From positions 35,318-99,317 of the forward strand of contig JAUIAM010000011.1 in NCBI GenBank assembly GCA_030425485.1: a stretch of 64,000 nt of DNA, given 5' to 3'. The notes below the pieces were generated by a model. It ran no database searches, was not told the origin of the DNA, and saw only the letters and a program-made list of their open reading frames with translations. The translations under genes and the position numbers were made by a program. Shown here one piece after another: positions 43,195 to 51,300 of this stretch. The stretch is from Verrucomicrobiia bacterium (GTDB taxonomy: Bacteria > Verrucomicrobiota > Verrucomicrobiia > Opitutales > Cerasicoccaceae). Each line of letters starts with the position of its first letter. Position 1 is the first letter of the stretch.

Positions 43195-44910
43195 ATGAGT
43201 GCAAGCGGACAACACTACACCCTGCCCGAGCCGGCAGAGGGCGGCCAGGACTTCGGGCAGCAGCTAGCTCGCGCCGTCGCTAAACTACGCTCTGGCGATA
43301 CGCTCACAATCCCTGAGGGCACATACCACATCTATCCAGATGACCTGCCGGAGCGATTCCTGGCCCCCTCGAATAACCAGCGCAGCCTCAAGCGCGTGGC
43401 CATACTACTGGAAAACTTGCAGGACATCTTCATCATTGGAGAAGGCAGCCGCTTGGTTTTCCACGGCCAGATTGTCCCCCTGCACATCCACGCCTGCTCT
43501 CGAATCCATTTCAGCGGTGTTTCGATAGACTGGCACCGCCCATTCTACTCCCAGGCGGTGATACGCGACTACGATGATCAGGAGATTGAATTTCAAATCG
43601 ATACCCAGCGCTACCCTTGCGAAATCGCCGATGGCGCCATGCGCTTTATTGGCGAGGGTTGGACCGCACCTTTCAGTGAAGGCGTTTTCGAAATCGACCA
43701 CCAAACGGGTGCGCCCGCCTACCTCAGTGGTGATAACTTTGGCGTCCGCGGCAGGGATTTTAATTTCGAGCAAATGCCGGCACGGCAGACCGAGAGCGAT
43801 CGGTTTAGAATCCGTTTGCCTCACAAGCATGAACCCACGCTCGGTAACCTGCTCCTTTTGCGCCACTACCCCCGTCTGAGCCCGGGCGTTTTCCTATCGA
43901 AATCGAAAGACATCTGCCTGAAATCGGTCGATATTCACCACGCTGGCGCAATGGGTGTGATTGCACAGTACTGCGAAAACATCCAACTAGACAGGGTAAC
44001 GGTTGCTCCGCCAACAGACAGTGATCGCGTTTTCTCGGTTACGGTGGACGCAACCCACTTCATGAACTGTCGCGGCATGGTTCACTTAAAAGACTGTTAT
44101 TTTTCCCACATGATGGATGACCCCTGCAACGTGCATGGGCTCAATAGCCGCTTTGCAGGCCGCATTGATAAGTACACAGCTCTTTTTGAAACCGTTCACC
44201 ACGAGCAGCACGGCGTGCCCGTCGCCTTCCCTGGAGACAGGGTTCAGCTCGCGTCCAATATCACCCTCCTGCCCTATGCCGAACTGACCGTGAGGAGCGC
44301 GCAGAGGATGGACCACCGCCTGATCGCAGTCAAATTTACCGAGCCACTACCTGACCAGCTCGGCGACGGACATGTGATGGAAAACCTCACCTGGACGGCG
44401 GATCTACACGTGGAGGGCTGCCGTTCCGGCCCGAACCGCGCGCGCGGCTACCTGATTTCTACGCCCGGAAAAGTCCTGCTCGAAAACAACCACATCACCG
44501 CTGCCGGGGCTGGGGTCAAAATCAGCGGTGACGCCAACTACTGGTTTGAATCGGGCGCAGTCAGGGACGTTACGATCCGCAACAACACATTTATAGACTG
44601 CTGCTACGGTCCGCTGGCCTGGGGAAGTGCTGTGATCGACATCGATCCTGAAATCGAGCATCCCGAGGCCGCTCCCTCCGCCTTTCATCGCAACATACGC
44701 ATAGAGGCCAATACGTTCCGCACCTTTGATCCATCGATCCTGTACGCTCGCAGCGTCGACGGGCTCAGCTTCACCCACAACCAAGTGGACTTGACCGATA
44801 CCCATCCAGAAATCGGCCGCCACAAAGCCATTCTTAACTTTGAAGCCTGTCAGAACGTCGATGTCTCAGACAATGCGATTGACCCGAGCATTAGCCGACC
44901 GCTGCGCTGA
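43195..44910 (+). CDS. Right-handed beta-helix glycosidase, GH110-like (alpha-1,3-galactosidase family)
   Basis: 571 residues from the ATG at 43195, one base after the sulfatase stop; a GTG at 43186 is a possible earlier start. Parallel beta-helix repeats are obvious (IFIIGEGSRLVFHG, IHFSGVSIDW, KSVDIHHAG, IQLDRVTV). The blocks VHLKDCYFSHMMDDPCNVHG, GYLISTPGKVLLENNHI and SGDANYWFESGAVRDVTIRN resemble GH110 alpha-1,3-galactosidases. There is no signal peptide. GH110 enzymes remove terminal alpha-1,3-galactose from blood-group B-type glycans, and some marine members act on carrageenan-derived galactose. The pairing with a sulfatase fits a sulfated galactan or mucin-like substrate. Confidence 0.78.
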   Translation: MSASGQHYTLPEPAEGGQDFGQQLARAVAKLRSGDTLTIPEGTYHIYPDDLPERFLAPSNNQRSLKRVAILLENLQDIFIIGEGSRLVFHGQIVPLHIHACSRIHFSGVSIDWHRPFYSQAVIRDYDDQEIEFQIDTQRYPCEIADGAMRFIGEGWTAPFSEGVFEIDHQTGAPAYLSGDNFGVRGRDFNFEQMPARQTESDRFRIRLPHKHEPTLGNLLLLRHYPRLSPGVFLSKSKDICLKSVDIHHAGAMGVIAQYCENIQLDRVTVAPPTDSDRVFSVTVDATHFMNCRGMVHLKDCYFSHMMDDPCNVHGLNSRFAGRIDKYTALFETVHHEQHGVPVAFPGDRVQLASNITLLPYAELTVRSAQRMDHRLIAVKFTEPLPDQLGDGHVMENLTWTADLHVEGCRSGPNRARGYLISTPGKVLLENNHITAAGAGVKISGDANYWFESGAVRDVTIRNNTFIDCCYGPLAWGSAVIDIDPEIEHPEAAPSAFHRNIRIEANTFRTFDPSILYARSVDGLSFTHNQVDLTDTHPEIGRHKAILNFEACQNVDVSDNAIDPSISRPLR

Positions 44911-44955
44911 GTCAAAGCAGGCAGCCGCCAGAAATAGGCTAACTGAGGAGTCAGG

Positions 44956-45612
44956 CTACATCCCCATGTAGGAGATGCCTTCCAGAATAGCGTTCTGAAT
45001 CTGTTGAATAGCCCTCGCAAGAGCCTGCCCGATAAAGTCCATCTGCGCGACGACTTCGAGCCGCGGCCGGGCCTTGTCCAACTCTTCCGCAGAAAACAGG
45101 TAGGGCGCCAGGTCGCAGGCCACGATGAGGCAGATGATGACGACGTCCTTGGGGTCAGGGATGGCATCCTGCAGCACGACCTCGCGGATGCGCGACTTGA
45201 CCTCGTCCTCCTCTCGTCCGTCAATAACCGGGTAGCGGCGTTCAGACAGCACCCATAGGAAGCGATGTTCCTCTTGCTTGAGTATCCCCTTGTCCAACAG
45301 CCCCTGAAAGAGCTGCTCCTTAAATTCCGGGGCCTTGACCCGCGTCAAGCTGATGGCCTGGTGAATGGGCAGCGTGTCCACATCGGAAGGAAGCAGCGTG
45401 AGCACCTCCTCCAGCAGCGGATCACCGCAGGCACTGCGATCGAGGATGGTCAGCTCCTTGTCGTCCGTATCGATCTTGTGGGCGAAGGCCAGTTCCATGA
45501 GTAAGGCCCCGACGACGGCAAACTCGAGCGCGCGCTCAGGTAGTGGATGCAGCTTGCCCGTGGCATCATCGAGAGCCAGGAGCAGGATTTCTTCTGAAAA
45601 ACGTAAGGCCAT
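44956..45612 (-). CDS. GPP34/GOLPH3-like protein
   Basis: 218 residues. The N-terminal LSEE-like start followed by EEILLLALDDATGKLHPLP and a run of helices (ALEFAVVGALLMELAFAHKI ... LTILDRSACGDPLLEEVL) matches the GPP34 fold of eukaryotic GOLPH3/Vps74. That fold binds phosphoinositides at the Golgi; bacterial homologues are of unknown function. The amphipathic YPVIDGREEDEVKSRI region fits too. There is no signal peptide. The ATG at 45612 overlaps the stop of the DUF4136 lipoprotein gene (TAATG), so the two are translationally coupled. It may be a peripheral membrane protein. Confidence 0.75.
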   Translation of the reverse strand: MALRFSEEILLLALDDATGKLHPLPERALEFAVVGALLMELAFAHKIDTDDKELTILDRSACGDPLLEEVLTLLPSDVDTLPIHQAISLTRVKAPEFKEQLFQGLLDKGILKQEEHRFLWVLSERRYPVIDGREEDEVKSRIREVVLQDAIPDPKDVVIICLIVACDLAPYLFSAEELDKARPRLEVVAQMDFIGQALARAIQQIQNAILEGISYMGM

Positions 45613-46214
45613 TAGCTATCGTTGTGGCTGGGGTTGACCAGAGGCTTTGCCCTGGAGGAAGGCGGCGGAAAGTCGCTCAGGATTTGAATGATACCGGCCT
45701 GAACGCGCTCTGCGTTGATCGAGGCCCCCTCGGGACGCTTGCGGGTCGACCACCCTACCCAGGAGAGCTCCTTGGTCTTGGCGTCAAATATCTCCACGAT
45801 CAGCACGCCCTCCTCGTATTGGCTGACACTAGTCATGGGCGTCGTGCGCATGTAGGGGTAACTGCCTGCCCAATAAGGTGCGACCGGGTAGTTGTAGCCG
45901 TAGTCATGCACACGCAGTTGGGGGTTTACCTCGCCACGAATCCCGGCGGTAAAGTCGGCCTCGGACATGGGCACCTCGGTAAAGCCCTTGGAGACGAGGG
46001 TGTCGCGCAGGGTTTTCTGAAGCAGCGGACCGAGCCCCATGGCCGAGCCCGGAGCGGAGCCCGGCACATGGCTCGGGAAGGGCAAGAGGGCAAAGGTCTT
46101 GTAGCTGGAGAAATCGACTTCCTTGTTGTACTCGGTGTTCAGGTTAGCCGTGGAGCAGCCAGCAGCGACAGCCAGCACCATGGCCAGCGATAGTGTAGTA
46201 AATAGTCGGGACAT
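45612..46214 (-). CDS. DUF4136 lipoprotein
   Basis: 200 residues from the ATG at 46214 (MSRLFTTLSLAMVL). The lipobox AVAAGC puts the lipidated Cys at about residue 20. The body has the DUF4136 pattern: an early VDFSSYKTFALLP, a middle region with Tyr-rich Pro turns, EGVLIVEIFDAKTKELSWVGWS and a closing helix VQAGIIQILSDFPP. These are envelope lipoproteins of unknown function, common in Proteobacteria and Bacteroidetes. It is upstream of and coupled to the GPP34-like gene. It is the first gene of this pair on the minus strand, with a spacer of 82 bp to the DUF481 gene. Confidence 0.85.
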   Translation of the reverse strand: MSRLFTTLSLAMVLAVAAGCSTANLNTEYNKEVDFSSYKTFALLPFPSHVPGSAPGSAMGLGPLLQKTLRDTLVSKGFTEVPMSEADFTAGIRGEVNPQLRVHDYGYNYPVAPYWAGSYPYMRTTPMTSVSQYEEGVLIVEIFDAKTKELSWVGWSTRKRPEGASINAERVQAGIIQILSDFPPPSSRAKPLVNPSHNDS

Positions 46215-46296
46215 GCCGCTAAAATGTAGCCTGCGCGTCGCTCCAAGCAATCGTAAAAAGCACCCGGGATGCGAAGCTCCATCTCTTTGAGATCCC

Positions 46297-47511
46297 CTAG
46301 TAGCTGACCCCGAGGCCGAAGATGAGATAGAAGTCGTCCTGCTGCGGTACGGTGCCGTCGGACATGGCGGTCGGGTCCTGCACCCGGTCCCAGATAAAGG
46401 ACATTTTCAGGTCAAAGATGTCCGTTAACTCGTACTCAAGTGAGTTGACAAAGTGGGTGGTCAGGAGGCCGGAATTGCGCCCCGTGAGCACGAACTGGTA
46501 CAGGCCGGTGTAGGTCAGGTCGCTCGTAATGTCATAGGAGAGATTTGTAACCAGCAGGAAAGCCGGGGTCTGCACCATGGCGTTGGAGCCAGTAGTGACG
46601 GTATCGAACCAGGTAATCTGGTAAGCCGGGCCCGCTACGACGTCCCACTCGAAATCTGGCTCATCGTAGAGCTGGTAGCCCACACCAGTGCCGATCGTCA
46701 CGCGGTGAGCGATGTTCTGAAACGGGTCATGAAAGTACTCACCGTTGACAATCCGCACGAAGAGCTCGTTATCAACAAAGTAGTCGTAGAAGGACGTAAC
46801 GCGAATGTTCTCCTTGTTAAGCACACCGTTATCCTTGGCGTAGTTACCGAGAAAGTTGAAATTGAGCCGCGAGCCCGCCGTGCGCCGCTCGACGGTACCA
46901 TCCACGCTAAAGGCCGTCTCGTCGGTATTCCCGCTCTGAAAGTTTGCGCCGATACTGGCATTGATGGACCAATTCTCCAGCACACGATCCTTGTCCTGAG
47001 GCACCATACCGACCACGTTGCCCTGCTTCACCTCCATGCTCCCCACCTTCGCGGTGGTCTCCTTGCTCACTAACCCAAAGGTGGGAAAGGTCACCATCTC
47101 GACCTCGGCATCACTGACATGTACCTCCCCATCGGCCATCATGATTTTCCCTTTGATCGTCTGGCGGCTGTCCGTGCGGATGCTCAACGTGCGGTCCGTT
47201 TTGATCTGCTTCACATCACTCCAGTCGATGATCAGGTCCCCGAGTATATCACTGTCGAAGGATAATTCGTCGTCCGACATGTACTTGATCTCCCCCTTAA
47301 GCCACTCGCCGGAGTTCAACTCGATCCAGTCAAAGCCGTTGAGATTGATGTTCGGGTTAGGCGCCCAGGCAGGCAGTGCCTCCTCCGTCACCGTGCTCGG
47401 TATCTGCTCACTTTGCGCCACTTGCGCACTCGCCGGGCCGCTCCCCCACGCAAGTACCATGAGCGCACCCCATGCGCACATGGCTGAGACAGTATCTCTC
47501 CCAAAAATCAT
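46297..47511 (-). CDS. DUF481/YdiY-like outer-membrane beta-barrel protein
   Basis: 404 residues from the ATG at 47511; the frame continues upstream to 47613 but the signal peptide starts here and ends at ASA (about residue 29). The N-terminal part (about 60-150) has a repeat-like beta domain (LNSGEWLKGEIKYMSDDEL and IDWSDVKQIKTD). The C-terminal 210 residues form the DUF481 barrel with WSINASIGANFQSGNTDE at its start and alternating strands ending in LIFGLGVSY. YdiY in E. coli is acid-induced and salt-induced; the role is unclear. It is divergent from the 47603 gene. Confidence 0.85.
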   Translation of the reverse strand: MIFGRDTVSAMCAWGALMVLAWGSGPASAQVAQSEQIPSTVTEEALPAWAPNPNINLNGFDWIELNSGEWLKGEIKYMSDDELSFDSDILGDLIIDWSDVKQIKTDRTLSIRTDSRQTIKGKIMMADGEVHVSDAEVEMVTFPTFGLVSKETTAKVGSMEVKQGNVVGMVPQDKDRVLENWSINASIGANFQSGNTDETAFSVDGTVERRTAGSRLNFNFLGNYAKDNGVLNKENIRVTSFYDYFVDNELFVRIVNGEYFHDPFQNIAHRVTIGTGVGYQLYDEPDFEWDVVAGPAYQITWFDTVTTGSNAMVQTPAFLLVTNLSYDITSDLTYTGLYQFVLTGRNSGLLTTHFVNSLEYELTDIFDLKMSFIWDRVQDPTAMSDGTVPQQDDFYLIFGLGVSY

Positions 47512-47602
47512 GTGCAGAGTTCTTGGGCCTCCCCCCCATGATGGCAAAGAAAAATAGTGTGGCGAAGACCGCAACCTTCTGTCAGACACCATTCTGGCCG
47601 CC

Positions 47603-48130
47603 ATGACGACCACTAATCCCCAGCCAAAACTGTCGCCCCTCCGCCGTTTTCTCAGTGTGATTTCGCTCCTGGCAGCCTTTTGCCTGGCCGGCTTCTATAG
47701 CACCTTTCTGGTCGCAACCCATGCCGACAGCGACAACACCGTGGCGATTTTCGGCCCTTGGGCAGTGCTGTTCATCCTCCTGTGGTGGGCATTTGCCGAC
47801 CTGGCGCGCTACAGCCTGCACATCCAGCCCATGAATCGGCCCGCCCACCGCTGGACGGCAATCCTGAGCCTGCTGACCGTGATCGCCTCCAGCCTGTCAG
47901 TGTTCGATAAGGCTTTCGAGATTCTCGACCCCCAACAGACTCCGCCTCCCTCCACAGAGATGCTGATTATCCCCGGTTTTTTGCTGTTTATCGCAGCCAG
48001 CGGATTCATCTCAATCGTGGCCGTATTGTCATCCGTAAGCGTACTGCTGCTCTCTACCTTTGCCGGACTATCGCTCCTTTTGAGCCGGAAAAACACGTCA
48101 AATCGAGCCAAAAAAAGCCCGCACGGCTAG
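47603..48130 (+). CDS. Putative four-helix membrane protein
   Basis: 175 residues with about four hydrophobic helices (about 15-36, 48-68, 82-100, 120-160) and short basic ends. It opens with MTTTNPQPKL and closes with SRKNTSNRAKKSPHG. No family is recognised. It is probably an inner-membrane protein of unknown function. Its 3' end overlaps the terminator of the opposite-strand tRNA-Thr gene. It is divergent from the DUF481 gene with a 91-bp spacer. Confidence 0.72.
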   Translation: MTTTNPQPKLSPLRRFLSVISLLAAFCLAGFYSTFLVATHADSDNTVAIFGPWAVLFILLWWAFADLARYSLHIQPMNRPAHRWTAILSLLTVIASSLSVFDKAFEILDPQQTPPPSTEMLIIPGFLLFIAASGFISIVAVLSSVSVLLLSTFAGLSLLLSRKNTSNRAKKSPHG

Positions 48131-48143
48131 GAACCATGCGGGC
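48110..48143 (-). terminator. Rho-independent terminator of tRNA-Thr
   Basis: GCCCGCA (48117-48123) pairs with TGCGGGC (48137-48143), followed on the minus strand by seven T (48110-48116). It lies 16 bases after the tRNA 3' end and inside the last codons of the opposite-strand gene. Confidence 0.88.
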
Positions 48144-48159
48144 AAGGGACGAAAAGTAA

Positions 48160-48235
48160 TGGAGCCATCCATCGGATTCGAACCGACGACCTGCTCATTA
48201 CGAATGAGCTGCTCTACCAACTGAGCTAGGATGGC
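48160..48235 (-). tRNA. tRNA-Thr (CGU)
   Basis: 76 nt with acceptor stem GCCATCC / GGATGGC and an encoded TCCA end. The anticodon loop TTCGTAA gives CGU for codon ACG. D-arm GCTC...GAGC and T-loop GGTTCGAATCC are normal. Confidence 0.97.
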
Positions 48236-48387
48236 CCGCCAAGAAACGAGAAAACATACCGTACCCTACCCGGCCTGCAAGTCAAAATTGAGGCGAAAGT
48301 CGCCGTTTGGGCCAGCCTGGCTCATGCGTAGGATTCCCCTGCGGGGCTGCCCAATAGGCCCGAGAATAATCATGGGAAGCGTCCTCA

Positions 48388-51300
48388 TCAAAGCGCTTCA
48401 AGGTACTGGTAGACTTGCATGTTACCCTTTCTCAAGGCCAGGTCGGCCGAAGAAAGGCCATCTTCTCCCATTAGTGTGGGGTCCGCTCCATGATCCAGCA
48501 ACAGCTTGACGATGCGAATTTGGTCTCCCTTTGCTGCCGCGGCAGCATTGAGCGCCGTATAGCCTCTTTCAATCTTCACCCCGGGGGCATTATAGAGGCT
48601 ACGAACCTTTACCGGGCGAGCATTAACCAATGCCCCTTGCTCAAGCAGGTACTCTGCAATGTTATAGTGCCCGTCCACCGCTGCATTCCTTAAGGCCGAG
48701 CCCGCAGGGTCAGTATACGACCAGTTCGTGAGCGAAGGATCAGCCCCATTCTCGACCAGTAGCTTGACCACATCCAAATTTCCAGTCGAGACGGCTATCA
48801 TAAGCGGAGTAGGCGCACCGTTCTCATATAGATTTGGGTCTGCGCCATACCGCAGCATGAGCTTGAGCAACTTGATATCTTTCGCATTAGCCGCGTAGGC
48901 GATAGCAGAAGAGCCAAAACTGGTACAAATATTGACTTCGGCGCCCTCTTCGATGAGCCACTCGGCCAGCTCCGAATGCCCGTTGGAAAGCGCACAGATA
49001 ATGACCGGGTGAGCTTTGGCACCGCGGCTGTTAATATCTTCACCCTGCGCAAGAAGCCGGGCAACTTCAGCTTGATCTCCCTTTCGGGCCGCAATGTGGA
49101 TGGGCATGTCTGCCCACGTCGCGGTATGATCCAGCAAGCGATGTTCTATGCCAATAATCGGGCCAACCCGGAGTCGATTGGTGGAGAACCCTCCCCCGCT
49201 CCACCCATCTGAAATCATCGTTTTCATAAGGTCGGGGTTCGCCTCCCATTGAATCATACCCGGACGCGCAGTTGACTCGGAAGCAGCGCCCCGAGCGGAA
49301 GAATCATCTAATAACGCGACGGTTGACTCGTACTCGGCATAATCCAGGGCTACTTTACCCGTACTGCTTTCGATACTGGGATCAGCACCGGACTCAAGCA
49401 GCAAGGCAACCATTTCATCATTACGACTTACCACCGCCATCATGAGGAACGTTTGATATTCATTCGAATCGGACATTCTCGGCGTAAATCCCTGCATTGT
49501 CTGGTTGGGGTCAAACCCGGCCTCAAGCATCCGCTGAAGCAAGTAGGTGTTACGCACCTCAATGGCTTCCCGGGCAAGCTCAGCACGAAGCAGTTGAGCC
49601 CCTAAGCCCCTCGTCCAATCGTCTCCAGTTCGCTCATGCACAGCCTCGAACAGCAAATCGATCACCTCCGGCATACTCCTGGCAATCGCTCTTTGGTATA
49701 TAGACAGGTAATTGAGGTTGTACCCGGAATCCAGAAGAGCCGCGATGTCATCAGCCCGGCGCGTTGCCAAGGCACGGTTAAGGATTTGAGGTCCATTTTT
49801 GAGTCCATCTGCATGCTTTAGCATGAGTTCAAACAACTCGCGATCCCTGCGCTGATAGGCAATCATGAGACAAGTAACGCCCTTCGAATCGTACGCATCG
49901 GCATCTGCACCATGCTCCAGCAGATAGTTGACAATATCCACCCGCCCGCTCTCCGCTGCCAGTAGCAATGGCGTGCGGTAAAACGCATCGCTAGCCTCAA
50001 GGTCAGCCCCGTTTTCAACGAGCCACTTTACGGATTCGAGGTCTCCATTCAGCACTGCAACAGCAAGCGGACTGTGCTCGAGAGGGAACCCCGCAACCGG
50101 AGTCCAACCACCCATCAAAGCCTTAGCCTTCATGCCATCCAAATACACAGGGACATCGGGAATTGGCTTGAAGGCTTCCGGTGTGGTTATCGTAACGGGC
50201 TGACTGCTCGTATATTTCCCAGACCAGTGCCCTGGCTTGAGATTATGCGCAAACACCTGATAAGTGTAAGTGGTCCCGGGAAGAACAACATCTTTCTCCC
50301 ACGCGCCATAATCCTCATACACTAAGTTGTATTCATTTTTTGCATACGGCAAATCGACAATCTCACCGATTGAGTTCTCGACCTGAGCTTGCGTTGTATA
50401 CGCATTGGGAGTAATACCATTCCGGTTCCGTTCCTCATCGCTGCGGTGAATTTCATAGTATGCCGTCTGCCTGCTGGTCGCGTCCCATGAGATCGTAACC
50501 CGGCCAAACTCATCAACCACCGCCTTAACGTTTTTCGGCTCCGGCGGACGCTGTGTATAAGAACTGGCGGGGGGCAGTTTCTGGAAATCCACATGCTCGA
50601 TCCTGTATTCGATAAAAACAGGTGGCTCGGGCCCACGCTCATCAATAGACATCCCAGATGCCAGCAGGGTTGCGACAATATCCATATGCCCTGCACGCAC
50701 AGCCAAGTGCATCGCAGTGTAGCCATTTGGCAAAGTCGGCCCGGGGCTCGCGCCCTGTTCGAGCAGGAGTTGCACAAGCTCAAGATTACCTTGGTCAGCG
50801 GCGATCATAAGGGGCGTCCACCCACTAGCTGTCGCCGTCCCGATGTCCCCATTGCCCGTCGAGAGCAATGCCCTGACTTTCTCTGTATCTCCAGACTTAA
50901 CCGCGCGGTGCAAAGGGTATGCTTCCATCATTGCCGGGGTCTCGCTGGACGTTGCCACATCTCCGCCGACATCAACTGGTAACACTACCTTTACCAGGAG
51001 ATACGGAGTACGCTCAGAGCCGAGCCATAGCTCGTTGCCAACGCGGGCCATTACAGTCGCATGCAAGCCATACACCTTTGCCTTGCCCGTGCACTGTGCA
51101 GTATCCAGATCATATCGCAGCAACATGCTACTGGGGCGTGGCTCTAATTTTATCGAGCCGGCCTCACCCACTAAAAACGTCGGCAGAGCAGCCGAGGCCC
51201 ATAATTGCCGACCCGTAAGGTGTACAGCGGTAATATCCCCTTCCCATAGCCTCTCAACGTGCGCGGAGTTGCTCCCCTCATCGACACTCAGGCCCAAGAG

